Counted from the first letter of the stretch, positions 1 to 13,949 are shown. The stretch is 64,000 bases of DNA from Apium graveolens (GCF_009905375.1 NC_133647.1:168314275-168378274); one strand, 5' to 3'. The notes: generated by a model not told the origin, from the letters alone. Numbers and translations are program-made.

Positions 1-1
1 T

Positions 2-3000
2 GTGGAGAAAGCTGGCCCATGAGTTTCTTATGGAGATGGCAACATTGGAAAAACTCTGGGATATGGAAAGATTAATCTTGGGAATGTCATCATTGAATCA
101 GTAGCTCTAGTCTCAGGACTTAAACACAATCTATTGAGTATAAGTCAAATATATGACAGAGGCTATCATGTGGATTTATTTGAAGAACATTGTGAAATTA
201 TAAGTAATTCTACAGGAAAAGTGGTTCTGAAAGGTTACAGGCATGGTAACATTTATGAAGCCAGACTTTCAACAAGTACTGATGGTTCTGCTATCTGTCT
301 ATTGAGTAGAGCATCAATTGAAGAAAGCTGGAATTGGCACAAGAAACTCTCTCATTTAAATTTCAACAATATAAATGAGCTTGTAAAGAAAAATCTTGTG
401 AGAGGACTGCCAAAAACAGTATTTGCTCCTGATGGCCTTTGTGATTCATGTCAGAAGGCAAAACAAAGAAAATCTTCTTTAAAGAGCAAAAATGAGTCAT
501 CAATTCTTAAGCCTTATCACCTACTGCATGTTGATCTATTTGGTCCAGTCAATGTCATGTCTATTGCAAAGAAGAAATATGCTATAGTTATAGTGGATGA
601 GTTCACAAGGTACACTTGGGTGTACTTCTTGCACAAGAAGAATGAAACTGCATTTACTCTAACTGATCATGTAAGACAGCTGGATAAGTTGGTCAAAGAT
701 TCTGTTAAAATAATAAGGAGTGATAATGGCACTGAGTTCAAGAATTCGATTATGGAAGAGTTCTGCAAAGAGCATGAAATCAAGCAGGAATTTTCTGCAC
801 CTGGAACTCCACAGCAAAATGGAGTTGTAGAAAGAAAGAACACGACTCTTATTGAAGTTGCACGGACTATGCCTGATGAAGCAAAGTTGCCAACCTATTT
901 TTGGGCTGAAGTTGTGCAGACTACTTGTTTTACTCAAAATGCTACACTCATAAACAAGCATGGAAAAACACCATATGCGATGGTGAAGAAAAAGAAGCCA
1001 AATCTGAAATACTTTCATGTATTTGGTTGCAAGTGTTTTGTTCTTAAGACTCATCCTGAACAGCTGTCAAAATTTGATCTAAAAGCTGATGAAGAAATCT
1101 TTGTTGGATATCCACTTTCCACAAAAGCCTTCAGAGTCTATAATTTAAGAACAAGGTTTGTCATGGAATCTATCAATGTCTCTTTTGATGATAAGAAGAG
1201 TACTGGACTTGAAAATTTCGATGATCATGATCAGCTGAGATTTGAGAATGAAGATTTAAATTCTGATTCTGTAATTCTGATAACTTAAATCCTGTTCCTG
1301 TAAGTTCTACTGAATTAAGTTATGATGTCATTGAAACTGTGGTAACAACTCCAAAGGATAATGCACCTGTCCGGGGGAGCAAGCTGAAGATCCTACCACA
1401 TCTCAAGACTCTCGAGAAGCATCAGAACCTGTCACCGACTCTTCAAGTTCTGATTCATCTAGTTCTGATGAGCCAAGTACTGATAATTCTGGAAGCTCTG
1501 ATTCTTCAACTCCTGAAAAATCAAACTCAAATTCTGAAGTCTCAAAGAGCATAACTACAGGGGGAGCATCAGAAAATGCTGATGGAGACAACATGGATCA
1601 TGGGGGAGGATCCAGTTCTAGAGATCAACTTCCAGCTGCAAGGAAATGGACTAAAGCACACACACCTGATTTAATCATTGGAGATCCTGAAGCAGGTATC
1701 AGACCTAGAACTGCAACTTCAAATGAATGTCTCTATCATTCCTTTCTATCTCAGACTGAACCAAAGAAAGTGGAAGAAGCTCTTCAAGATGCTGATTGTG
1801 TGCAAGCAATGCAGGAAGAGTTAAATGAATTTGAAAGAAATAAAGGCTGGACCCTAGTGCCAAGACCAAAGAATAGATCTGTTGTAGGCACAAAAAGGGT
1901 ATTCAGAAATAAAACTGATAGTGATGGCATAATTACAAGGAATAAAGCAAGACTGGTTGCTAAAGGCTACTCTCAACATGATGATATTGATTATGATAAA
2001 ACATTTGCACCAGTTGCTAGATTAGAAGCCATAAGGATCTTTTTGGTTTATGCTGCTCACAAGAAGTTTAAAGTCTTTCAAATGGATGGGAAATGTGCTT
2101 TTCTTAATGGAGAATTGGAAGAAGAGGTATATGCTGAACAACCTCCAGGCTTTGTAGATCCTAAATTTCCCAATCATGTCTACAGGCTTGACAAAGCACT
2201 TTATGGCCTTAAGCAAGCTCCAAGAGCATGGTATGAGACTTTAGCTCAATTCCTTCTGAAAAGTAGATTTCACAGAGGCACAATTGACAAGACTTTATTC
2301 TACCTCAACCATGGAAAAGACTTACTTTTGGTACAGATATATGTTGATGATATCATATTTGTATCTACAAATTCCAAACTTTGTGAGAAGTTTGCAAAGC
2401 TAATGCAGTCAAGATATCAAATGAGTATGATGGGAGAACTCAGCTATTTTCTGGGCCTTCAAGTCAAGCAAAAAGATGAAGGCACTTTTATCTGTCAATC
2501 CAAGTACACCAGAAATTTACTGAATAAATTTGGAATGCAAGATTGTTCAACTGCATCCACTCCCATGGCCACTGCAACCAAGTCAGATAAGGATACTTGT
2601 AAATCAGTGGATATTACTAACTACAGAGGTATGATTGGGTCCTTACTCTATCTAACTGTAAGTAGACCTGATATGATGTATGCTACCTGTCTTTGTGCAA
2701 GATTTCAGGCTAATCCAAGAGAACCTCACTTAATAGTTGTGGAAAGAATTTTCAAGTACCTTAAGGGTATAGCTGATCTAGAATTGTGGTATCCTAGGGA
2801 ATCAGATTTTAAGCTAATTGGTTACTCAGATGCAGATTTTGCAGGATGCAAAATAGACAGGAAAAGTACTAGTGGAAGCTGCCAATTTCTTGGAGGCAGA
2901 TTGGTTTCTTGGTTTAGCAAGAAACAGAAGTCAATTTCCACATCAACTGCAGAAGCATAATATATTGCTGCAGGAAGCTGTTGTGCACAGATTCTTTGGA

Positions 3001-3296
3001 TGAAGAATCAGTTATTGGATTATGGGTTAGAATTTTCTAAAATCCCTATTTACTGTGATAATCAAAGTGCAATTGCTATGACAGGTAATCCAGTTCAACA
3101 CTCAATGACAAAGCACATCAGCATTAGGTACCATTTCATAAGGGAACATGTGGATGAAGGTACAGTAGAATTGCATTTTGTTCCAACAGAACAACAGCTA
3201 GCAGATATCTTCACAAAACCCCTATGCGAAGCTACTTTTATAAGATTGGTAAATGAACTTGGAATGGTTTCAGGTTCTTTCTCTAAATCTGCTTAG
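2..3296 (+). pseudogene. pol: Element A pol: protease tail, integrase, reverse transcriptase, RNase H (broken)
   Basis: This is a copia polyprotein that would cut itself, integrate cDNA and copy the element RNA. Visible in order: a protease tail with an in-frame TGA at 20-22; the GAG-pre-integrase zinc motif (WHKKLSH near 336, CDSC near 445); the integrase core with D near 530, SDNGTEF near 720 and the Glu of VVERKN 35 residues on; a Ser-rich linker (1250-1590); the RT palm with intact YVDD near 2343; and RNase H ending FSKSA at 3296. Breaks: a 1-nt loss near 1272, another near 1373 in a G run, and GAA to TAA at 2958-2960. The catalytic residues of integrase and RT survive, so the copy was lost by scattered lesions. 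Confidence 0.92.
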
Positions 3297-4725
3297 TTTT
3301 TGTTCTCATGCATCAGACTTTATGATCAGTGTTTACAGATTGTATTATCTATATGTAATCTGCGCTTAATTTGAAAATTCATAGATGTTGATTGTTATCT
3401 GATGTGGATCTATATACTCTGATAAGTGTTTTGAATGTTCTGTGACTATTCAATCCAATGAGGATAACTGTGCTAGACGTTGACCTAGTAGTCTTTAACA
3501 TACTAGAAATCCCATGTTTGAATTAGTTGTTTATGTGGAAACTCATTAACACAAGCAGATTCTGATATTGAGCTTAGTCAAGTTTACTTTGTGTTTCTTA
3601 TTACTAAGTCACAAACTAGATTCTTGTTTCTTATCTGTCAAATTCTGATGTTAGTAAATCTTAAGAATGAACTAAGTGCTGATAAGCCTCACTTATCAAA
3701 AGAAAAGAAAATAAAAGAAAAGAATAAAATTCAGGTACTCCTTTGAGATCTAGAGTAAATATGTGGAAGGGAAGACCCAAGTGCATTGCTGGTATTAAGT
3801 AATATGCATTAGAAAAGCAAAAAAAAAAATTGGTGACTTTTCACACTCTATGATTACTATAGAAATACTCTGATAATATCATAAATTCTGATAAGCAGTC
3901 GTGACTCACTTACACTGAGAAGCCACTGTAAAAAGAAATTTCAAAAGATGCATAAAATGAGCACAAACAGTTGAGGTGGACTCTTGCATAACTTTGTTCT
4001 ATAGTAGACATCATGAATGATGACAAATTTTAAGCATTTTTCTCAGTTATGCCTTATTTCTAAGATGTACTGAAGTTTATCAGACTTTAATCTTTATCTG
4101 ATATTTTGCTGAATGCACACACTTTCACTCCATATGAATGATGAAAATTACTGTGGTGATTAAGTTGTTGTTGACAAACAGTTAAGTGTCATTTGCATAA
4201 ATTCTGAGGACAAGTTCTGATGGAAGTTTTGATGATTAAACTCTGAGGAAAACAAGTCAGTATTTGTATGAAGAATTACAGAACAAGATATTCACTTTTT
4301 GAGTATAGAAGCCATGTTCAGATGACTATTAACATCTGATATAAGTTAAGTTCTGATATTAAATCCTGATGGAATCCTTGATGCTTACGTGGCATTATTC
4401 TTTACTTGACTTATTTGTGGTAAAATCTGAAACAGTCATATTTAAATCAGAATATATTTGGGTAAGATAAAAACAGTCATAATCATTTTGGGTTAGTGGT
4501 AAACGTGTATGTCTTGAAAAACTGCATGTGCACGGTAATTGTTAATTATTTCCCGTGCCCATTAACTCCTGCTTTAACCTTTTACTGACTGTTATTATTA
4601 CACATCGGTCTAGGGAGACGAGGCATCATTATTTTTACTCTAAATAGTTAAACAGTCCTCGTGTCCCTTGGTCTTCCATTGGATATTTAAACCGACTACT
4701 CATCAAAGCCAAAGTCATCTTTCAT
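3297..4725 (+). other. Element A spacer between pol and ORF3 (first part)
   Basis: AT-rich and noncoding. It aligns by eye with 50500-52004 of element C and, inverted, with 9113-10605 of B. The motif TTCTGAT and close variants (ACTCTGAT, ATCTGAT) recur many times, for example around 4200-4380. An A-rich, slippage-like tract lies near 3700-3725. The final bases TTCAT (4721-4725) are the left copy of the element B target duplication. Confidence 0.75.
4721..4725. repeat. Target site duplication of element B, left copy
   Basis: TTCAT directly precedes the LTR that begins at 4726 and recurs at 16989-16993 right after the other LTR. A perfect 5-bp repeat is what copia integrase leaves and shows that B inserted as one unit into A. 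Confidence 0.9.
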
Positions 4726-5339
4726 TGTTAGGTCACACACACTGTAGAAGGGGGTTGAATACAGTGTATAATACAATCAAATCGAATTAAGAACACAAGT
4801 ATGTAACAAAGAATAATCTTATTAATAACACAGTGTTGCAATGGAACTATTCTCTCTCAGTGATGAACAATATCGCTAAGAGCTGCTAGGGTTACAATAA
4901 ATAATATTCTCGATAATGATAACACTTATAGTGTAAACCCTATGTATGTGTTTATATACCACACAGTTATAAGATAATCTCTAATTGATATCAAATATAA
5001 TTTTGTATCCTAAAATATATCAATTAGTTATCTTTTCCTCCAAGTCTTCTATTCTTCATAGAATTCTTCTCCATGCATATTTCTTCTTATTTTAGTCTTG
5101 ATCTTCTTTCCCTTCAATCAGCCGCCTTCCTTATCTGAAAGTCTTCTTAAGTCCTGATATTATCTTCTGATGAATATCTTCTGATATCTTAAGTTCTGAT
5201 AACTTAAGTTTTGATATCTTAAGTTCTGACTTCAGTATAAGTACTATTTTCCAGTTAAATCCTGATTTGTCCTGTTAGTCAAGATCTGAAAACTAAACAC
5301 AAATCATTATTAGACATGACATCACAAATATATCTAACA
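4726..5339 (-). repeat. Element B 3' LTR
   Basis: 614 bp, TGTTAGG to TCTAACA, matching 16378-16988. In the sense of the element it starts TGTTAGATATATTTG and ends GTGTGACCTAACA. A TATA box reads TTTATATA at 4951-4958 on the plus strand. The part at 5150-5240 is built of tandem-like AAGTTCTGATA units on the plus strand, that is, TATCAGAACTT in the sense of the element. Confidence 0.95.
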
Positions 5340-5354
5340 ATCTCCCCCAACTTG
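5340..5354 (-). promoter_or_regulatory. Element B polypurine tract
   Basis: The plus strand reads ATCTCCCCCAACTTG; the element strand therefore has AAGTTGGGGGAGAT directly before the 3' LTR. This is the place and composition expected for plus-strand DNA priming. The same tract occurs at 20406-20417 (A) and 55971-55982 (C). Confidence 0.9.
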
Positions 5355-5543
5355 TAAATTAGCATAATATACAAGTTCAATAGATATTTGATGATGTTAA
5401 AACATTAAGTACAAATGCATATGAGAATTTGACTAGATAACTACAACTCACAGTCCTTGTAGCTTTTACCATCCTTAAAGTCTGATATCAGCTTTAGCCT
5501 GTATATCCTTCAAAATTTAACAGTTGTAGTCCTTGACCTGGTT

Positions 5544-8500
5544 TCAGTGTGTGATCTCTTGGATGTCAGGAGTTGTTCTGAGATTGTTCTTCAGAAGAGT
5601 TCTCTCAGCATATTCAAGTTCATTTATCATCCTCCTTTTAACATCTCTAAGTTCAGCTGTATCTTCTCCTGTTTGAAAGATAGCAGCCCTGAGATCATTA
5701 ATCTTTGCTTTCCTTATCCCCTGATCCAGTCTGATCAGATAAGCTTTGTCAGACTACAGATTAAATTCAACACCCTTAGTACCCAGAAAAGTAGTGAACT
5801 TGGCGGTATTGGGCTTCATCTCAACTAAATCACCATTGTGAGCTCTGTACTTTGGATAGTATGGGCTGTCAGACTTTACAGAGTAAAGTTTCTTCTGCCT
5901 TTGAATATCAGATATTAAGTATCTGGAAGCACCATCTGTTGACCTGTTCTTCACTTGAAGTAGAAATAAAACATGTTGCAGTTCTTCATAATACTTCAAC
6001 CGAATTGCATCCTTTCTTATCTGGAATACTCTCCCATCTGTCATAAAATAAAGCATTATGTCTTCTTTCAGCTTGGAGTTGTAGACCATCTGTACATACT
6101 CTAATTGATTTAGTCTTTCTGGAGTTGTCCCTACTCCTGGTTCAGTAAGGGATGTAGGATCTGAGGTAGAGTTATTTATTCTTTTCTCATCAGCATTACC
6201 CAGTCCTTTTTTATCTCTAGCTTCCTTCCCTTGGATCAGTCTACCCTGAAAAACATTTGTTGAAGTCTTCATAGGTTGAGCAGATTGTTGAGCTTTAGTA
6301 AACCCAGGTAGTAGTACTGTTGAAGGTTTAACATGAGCAATGTCAGAGGTTTCCTTCTCTTCTAATTTCAAGACAACTTGAGCTCTGTCAGAGGTTGCTT
6401 GAATATTCCTTTTCTTGTTCAAAATCAGACTTGTATCTTTATTAGCATTTACTTCCAGATCCATGGTTGGCAAATATATCTTTACAGATTCATCAGCTTT
6501 TGCCTTACCCTTGAATCTAGGATCAACTTCCACCTATGATTTGGACTTCGCCTTAGATGCCTCAGTATTTGTCCTCTCTTTGATCACAATGCCCTTAGGC
6601 TTAGGTGGTTTCTTTGCTGTGTCTTGAGTTTTAGACTTTGACTTAGATTTGTCATTTTCAGCTTTCAGTCTAATTTCTTCTTCCTTCAGACTTTCAATAT
6701 CCATGCCTAGATTGTCCTTTAGGAACAGCCTTTTGGAGATCTCTTCATCAAGTTTCAGAGTTTGTTCATCAGAACTTATCCTTTTACCAGTATCAGAACT
6801 TGTTCTTTGACTTATAATTCTGGCTTTCCTTGATAAAGAACCCTTGCCTTGACTTAGACCTCTACTCTTTTCAGAGTTTCCCTGGCCTTCATTATCATCA
6901 TCCTTACCCTTCAGTGGTTGATCAGTTGTGCATTTGGACTTAATTACTTTCTCCCCCTTTTTGGCATCATCTGGTAGAAGCGGGGAGACAAGCAATTCCA
7001 CAGAGTTTTGGATTTCATTGAGTTGGTTTTGTTGAGCAGCTTGATTCTTTAAAATATCAGATAGTTGAGCTTGCTGCTTTTCTTGAGTCTTTTCTATATA
7101 CTCAATGCGGTCAAAGGCTGGCTTAAAAAACCTTTTCTTGTCCAATGTGACATTCATAGTTTGCTTTGTCACCGTATCTTGAATTTTGTCCACCTTGGCT
7201 TGAGTTATTGAGTGTTGACCTTGAAGGTTCCTGGTACTCAATGTAGTAACTCTGAGCTGTGCTATGAATTCATCATTCATCAGCATCTCATCAGCTTTAG
7301 CTAGGTGCTCAGTAAGAACATCTGCAGTAGGAACAAAATCAACTTTGTTCCACTCCTTGATCCACTCTCTTCCTCTGCGAGTTTCACTCCAAGGAACTGG
7401 TGCATCCGTTCTCACAAACTTCTTAATCAAATCAGCTTTACCAACTGTTTGTGGAGGTGCATGTCCTGACGGACCAGCTACATCAGCATTTATATTTGTA
7501 GCAGCTTCACCAGTATTTTCTTCAACAGAACTTGCAGAATCTTCAGTATCATCATCTTTTGATAGAATGATTGTATGTGAAGCAATAGAAGATTCATCTG
7601 CATGGACATCAGCATCTAGCAGTGGAGTTGTTAGTGGAGTGTGCTGAGAAAGATGTGAAGTAGATGGAGCTTCCAGATACAAGACCATAGGCACATCCAA
7701 GTTGTTGATATCAATTTCAGAACTTGTGCCTGGGTTGTCAGCATGTACTGGAGAGTTTATTGGAGACACGGGAGGTATAGGCATTGGAGTAGGCTCTGGC
7801 TCTTGGGTTGGAGATTTGTGAGCTTCATGAAGTTCTGGCTCAGCACTTGGAAGAGATTCAACTACAGTAGGTTCTTATGGGATCAGAGATTCCTGACCCC
7901 CTTCCACAGCCGCTGCTTCCATTCCTTCTTCAGAGATTGATTCTTTTACAGCCCTCCTTGCTCTCTGCTTTTTAAGTCTCTTAGTTGGTGGAGAGACTCT
8001 AGGAGCTTGATCATTAGAGTTTAGCTTTCTAAACCTTTTTAGGGGCCTAGTACTCCCAGTTTCTTGAGCTTTCTGAGAAGAGACCTTCTCAGCTACTTCA
8101 GCAACAGGTTCCGATGGTTGAACATGTGCCTCATCATCAGACTCATCTCTTAAAATCATCTTACTTTTTTGCTGTGCCTGAGGTACTGTTGATGACTGGC
8201 TGGCATGTTCTGATGTGTGTGTTTGTTGAGTGGCAGTAGTAGGTTATGATGGCTGTTGTGGTTGTGGTTGTTGTTGTGGAACATCAGGATATAATACAGA
8301 ATAAGTATCAGCATCAGCATTTACAAGGGCTTGCTTTACTGCTAAAGGAATTCTAAGGGGCCTCAGAACTTTCTTTTTGTTATCAGCAGTTAAAAGGTCA
8401 GTAAAAGCCTTTTTGCTAACCTAAAAGGTTCTATGTGTTCACTTGCTAGTTGTGGTTCATCTGATGTACAATAACTGTAAATTAACTGACAAAACCTAGC

Positions 8501-9112
8501 AAAGTAAACTACATTCCTATCCTCTTTCATTCTATCTCCTATAAAACATAACACATACTTGGCATAATCAAAGTGAGACTGGTTTAGGAGAGCATACCCA
8601 ATTTGTTGAGTCAGAATCGGAATGGCGTCAAAATTTGAGCATTTGTTTGCGAACGCCTTGGTGATGCAATTGAAGAAAAAGATCCATTCTCTTTGAATAT
8701 GTGGCCGTTTAAGTTGGCCCAACTTTGCCAAACTCTCCTCATACCCTAAATTAGCCATCATTTGCTGTAGCACTGGCTCCTCAACAGCAGAAATGAACTG
8801 GCAGTTCTCAGGCAGATGTAGAGCTTTCCTGATTGTTGCCGGAGTAACAACGTACTCCACCTCCTTTGTTGTAAAAATGATGCTTAAAGTCCCATCCTTA
8901 CCACCATCATCATAAAGTCCCGTTCTCCAGAACGTCAGAACTTGAGTTCTAGATAAAGTGGATGGCTGTGTCAAAGCGAACCCTATTTCACTGTGAGCCA
9001 AGAAGTCCTGAACAAAATGAAGTTCTGACGGAGCTTCACTCTTGGTTAGAATAGCAGTGTAGTTGTTGGGGACGAACTTTGCTCCATTAAAGATTAAATC
9101 CTTGGGTGCCAT
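5544..9112 (-). pseudogene. Element B ORF3, large protein of unknown function (broken)
   Basis: About 1,190 codons from ATG at 9112 (MAPKDLIFNGAKFVP) to a TGA at 5544-5546. Order: an N-terminal globular domain of about 240 residues (EWIFFFN, KCSNFDAIP, YFARFCQ); a Gln/Pro/Ser linker; a basic patch (PTKRLKKQRARR); a domain with PWSETRRGREWIKEWN; a Lys/Glu/Gln coiled-coil region; and a C-terminal globular domain (DGRVFQIRKD). I see no signal peptide or membrane helix. Breaks: a 1-nt loss near 8412 and stops near 8247, 7875, 6534 and 5752. The C-terminal half is far more diverged from element C than pol is. Position after pol matches the env-like ORF of SIRE elements, but the content does not look like an envelope. 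Confidence 0.8.
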
Positions 9113-10605
9113 TGAAAAAGAAGTGAGAAATAAAAATGCCTGAAAGGTGTTTGGTAAAATGCCTGTGTAAAAACCGTCAGAGAATATGGAGATAATAAGA
9201 GAAAAGAGAGAGAGAGTATAGAATACAAAAGTAGCTAAAAGATTTAAAACCTTTTCTCTCTTTTACTTATACACGCCACTTGACAGCAGTAAAGACGAAT
9301 TGGAACAGTCTTTACACCTGTCAGCCATTCAGTAGTTAAGACAATAGTTAATGGGCACGGGAAATAAGTAATGATTACTATGCACATGCAGTTTTTCAAT
9401 TAAAAAAACTGTTCCCACTAACCAAATAATTATGACTGTCTTTATCTCACTTAAATCAATATTCTGATAAAATAGAACCGTTCAAGTATTGACAAAAAAT
9501 AAATCAAGTAAATAAATACTGCCACGTAAGCATCAGAACTTGATTATTATCAGAATTTAAAGGTCATCAAAATATGGCTTCTAAACTCAAAAAGTGAATG
9601 TTTATTTCTGTAATTCTTCACACAAATACTGATATGTTTTCCTCAGAACTTAATCATCAGAACTTCCATCATAACTTGTCCTCAGAATTTATGCAACTGA
9701 CACTTAAACTGTTCATCTAAAACAACATTGATCACCATTCACCACAGTAATTTTCATCATTCAGATGGAGTGTTAGTGTGTGCTTTAAGCTAGATATCAG
9801 ACAAAGAGTAAAATCTGATTCACTTTAGTACATCTTAGAAATAAGGCATAACTAAGAACTTTGCTCAAAATCTGTCATTAGTCTGAAGTCTACTATAGAA
9901 TGAGTTCATGCATGAGTCCACCTCAACTGTTTTGTGCTCATTTTATGCATCTTTTGATATTCTTTTTCGCAGGAGCTCCTCAGAGTAAGTGAGTCACAAC
10001 TGCTTATCAGAATTTATACTATTATCAGAGTATTTCTCCAGTAATCAGAGAATGTGAAAAGTCACCAAGAAAATTTTATTTTGCTTTTCTAATGCATATA
10101 ACTTAATACCAGCAATACACTTGGGTCTTCCCTTCCACATATATTTTTCTCTAGATCTCAAAGGAGTGCCTGATATTTATTTCTTTTCTTTACTTTTTCT
10201 TTTGATAAGTGAGGCTTATCAGCACTTAGTACATCCATAAGATTTACCAAAATCAGAACTTAACAGATAAGAAGCACTATTCTAGTTTTTGACTTAGTAA
10301 TAAGATACACAAAGTAAACCTAACCAAGCTCAATATCAGAATTTGCTTGTGTTAAAAGATTTCCACATAAACAATTACTTCAAACATGAGATCTTTAGTA
10401 TATTAGAGACTACTAGGTCAGCATCTAGCACAGTTTTCCTCATTGGATTGAATAGTCATAGAAACATTCATATCACTATTAGAGTCTAGAAAATCACATC
10501 AGACAACAATCAGTACTTAGGTAAATTTCAATTTAAGCACATATTACATTAAGATAGTAATATCTGTAAATACTGATCATAAAGTCTGATGTATCAGAAC
10601 TTAAA
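9113..10605 (-). other. Element B spacer between pol and ORF3
   Basis: About 1.5 kb without coding potential, collinear with 50500-52004 in C. It is rich in the family motif, seen here as ATCAGAACTT and ATCAGAATTT. The stretch 9180-9250 is rich in GAGAGA and probably lies near the ORF3 leader. I see no gene in it. Confidence 0.7.
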
Positions 10606-13600
10606 CTAAACAGATTTAGAGAAAGAACCTGAAACCATTCCAAGTTCATTTACAATCTCGTAAAAGTAGCTTCACACATTGGTTTTGTGAAGATATCTGC
10701 TAGTTGTTGATCTGTTGGAACAAAATGCAATTCCACTATACCTTCCATCACATGTTCCCTTATGAAGTGGTACCTAATGCTGATGTGCTTTGTCATTGAG
10801 TGCTAAACTGGATTACCTGTCATAGTAATAGCACTTTGATTATCACAATAAATGGGTATTTTAGAATATGTTAACCCATAATCCAGTAACTGATTCTTCA
10901 TCCAAAGTATTTGTGCACAACAGCTTCCTGCAGCAATGTACTCTGCCTCTGAAATTGATGTGGAAATTGACTTTTATTTCTTGCTAAACCAAGAAACTAA
11001 TCCGCCTCCAAGAAATTGGCAGCTTCCACTTGTGCTTTTCCTGTCAATTTTGCACCCTGCAAAATCTGCATCTGAGTAACCTATTAGCTTAAAGTCCGAT
11101 TCCCTAGGATACCATAATCCTAGATCAGTTATACCCTTAAGATACTTGAAAATTCTTTTCATAGCTGTTAAGTGAGGTTCTCTTGGATCTCTTGATATCT
11201 TGCTCAAAGATAGGTATCATACATGATATCAGGTCTACTTGCAATTATATAGAGTAATGAGCCAATCATACCTCTGTAATCAGTAATATCTACTGATGTA
11301 CCAATATCCTTATCCAATTTTGTTGCACTGGCCATGAGAGTGGATGCACTTGAACAGTCTTGCATTCCAAATTCCTTCAACAAATTTCTGGTGTACTTAG
11401 ATTGACAAATAAAAGTTCCTTCTTCATTTTTCTTGACTTGATGGCCTAGAAAATAGCTAATTTCTCCCATCATACTCATTTGATATCTTGACTGCATTAG
11501 CTTGGCAAACCTTTTACAAAGTCTGTCATTTGTAGAACCAAAAATGATATCATCATCATATATCTGTACCAAAAGTAAGTCCTTTCCATGATTGAGATAG
11601 AATAAAGTTTTGTCAATAGTCCCTCTGTTAAATCCACTTTCCAGAAGAAACTGAGCTAATGTCTCATACCATGCTCTTGGAGCTTGCTTAAGGCCATAGA
11701 GTGCTTTATCAAGTCTGTAGACATGATTAGGAAATTTTGAATCTACAAAACCTGGAGGTTGTTCAACATATACTTCTTCTTCCAATTCTCCATTAAGAAA
11801 AGCACTTTTTACATCCATTTGAAAGACTTTAAACTTTTTGTGAGCAGCATAAGCCAAAAATATCCTTATGGCTTCCAATCTAGAAACTGGTGCAAATGTT
11901 TCATCATAATCAATTCCCTCATGTTAAGAATATCCTTTTGCAACCAGCCTTGCTTTATTTCTTGTAATTATGCCATCACTATCAGTTTTATTTCTGAACA
12001 CCCACTTTGTACCAACAACAGATCTATTATTTGGTTTTGGCACTAAGGTCCAGACTTTATTTCTTTCAAATTTATTTAACTCTTCCTGGCATTTCTTGCA
12101 CCCAATCAGCATCTTGAAGAGCTTCTTCCACTTTCTTTGGTTCAGTCTGAGAAAGAAAAGAATGATAGAGACATTCATTTGATGTTGCAGTTCTAGTTCT
12201 AACACCTGTTTCAGGATCTCCAATAATCAAGTCAGGTGTATATGCTTTAGTCAACTTCCTTTCAGATGGAAGGTGATCTCTAGGACTGGATTCTCCCCCA
12301 TGATACATGCTGTCTCCATCAACATTTTCTAATACTCCCCCTGAAATTATGCTCTCTGAGTTGGATCCTTCAGAATTTGAGTTTCTAGAATTATCAGAAC
12401 TTGGCCCATCAGAACTTGATGAATCAGAACTTGAAGAGCCTGTTCTAGGTTCTAATGCTTCTTGAGATGTGGTTAGATCTTCAATATGCCCCCCCTGCAC
12501 AGGTGCATTTTCCTTTGGCGTAGTCACCACAGTTTTAATAACATCAGAGTTTAACCAATCAAAGTTTGCAGTATCAGGATTTAGGCTATCAGAATTTACA
12601 GAATCAGAATTTAAAACTTCATTCTCAAATCTCAGCTGATCATGATCATTAAAATCTTCAAGTCCAGTAATCTTCTTATCATCAAAAGAGACATTGATAG
12701 ATTCCATGACAACCCTTGTTCTTAAATTGTAGACTCGGAAGGCTTTTGTGGAAAGTGGATATCCAACAAAAATTCCTTCATCAGCTTTTAGATCAAATTT
12801 GGATAGCTGTTCAGGATGAATCTTAAGAACAAAACACTTGCATCCAAATACATGAAAGTACTTCAGATTTGGCTTCTTTTTCTTCACCATCTTATATGGT
12901 GTCTTTCCATGCTTGTTGATAAGTGTTGCATTCTAAGTAAAACGAGCAGTCTGCACAGCTTCAGCCCAAAAGTAGGTCGGTAACTTTGCTTCATCAAGCA
13001 TAGTTCGTGCAGCTTCAATAAGAGTTATATTCTTTCTTTTAACAACTCCATTTTACTGTGGAGTTCCAGGAGTAGAGAATTCCTGCTTTATTCCATGGTC
13101 TTTGCAGAACTCTTCTATGATCAAATTCTTGAACTCAGTGTCATTATCACTTCTTATGATTTTCACAGAGTCTTTGACCAATTTATCCAGTTGTTTGACA
13201 TGATCAATCAAGATAGATGCAGTTTCACTTTTTGTGTGCAAGAAATACACCCATGTGTATCTGGTAAACTCATCTACTATGACCATAACATATTTCTTCT
13301 TTGCAATAGACATGACATTCACTGGACCAAATAGATCAACATGTAGTAGGTGATAAGGCTCAAGAATTGAAGATTCAGTCTTGCTCTTGAATGAAGATTT
13401 TCTTTGTTTTGCCTTTTGACATGAATCACAAAGGCCATCAGGAGCAAATACTGATTTTGGCAGTCCTCTCACAAGATCTTTCTTGACTAGTTCATTTATA
13501 TTGTTAAAATTTAAATGAGAGAGTTTCTTGTGCCAATCCCAGCTTTCTTCAATTGATGCTCTGCTTAACAGACAGATTGCAGAACCATCAGAACTTGTTG

Positions 13601-13949
13601 AAAGCTTGGCTTCATAAATGTTACCATGCCTGTATCCCTTCAGAACAACTTTGCCTGTAGATTTGCTTACAACTTCACAGTGTTCTTCAAAGAAATCCAC
13701 ATGATAACCTCTGTCACAGATTTGACTAACACTCAGCAGATTGTGTTTAAGTCCTGAGACTAGAGCTACTTTTTCAATGATGACATTTCCAAGATTGATA
13801 TTGCCATATCCCAGAGTTTTTCCCATGTTGCCATCTCCATAAGAAACTCCTGGGCCAGCTTTCTCCACAAAGTCTGATAGCAGGGCTATATTTCCAGTCA
13901 TATATCCTGAACATCCACTATCAAGAACTAGGATGTTTTTCCTGTTGCC
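10606..13949 (-). pseudogene. pol: Element B pol polyprotein (broken)
   Basis: Protease starts just after a splice-acceptor-like CAG; the active site DSGCS lies near 13905-13925 and is intact. GAG-pre-integrase, integrase (SDNDTEF near 13135, so the usual Gly after SDN is Asp) and the Ser-rich linker follow. RT has a changed catalytic box, YDDD for YVDD, near 11552. RNase H ends at 10606. Stops: CAA to TAA near 13053, CAG to TAG near 12934, TAA near 11925, TGA near 11205, TAA near 10976 and TAG near 10804. Frameshifts lie near 12090 (1-nt gain) and 11190 (1-nt loss). With the RT box altered the product could not act as a polymerase. Confidence 0.92.

Noticed and set aside
1339..1554. 71-codon frame as a separate small gene in element A
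   Set aside because: It is the out-of-frame reading of the Ser-rich integrase-RT linker after 1-nt losses near 1272 and 1373.
13095..13334. Opposite-strand frames over pol and gag (for example 13095-13334, 659-1054, 14393-14713)
   Set aside because: They mirror the codon pattern of the real gene on the other strand and are not conserved between copies.
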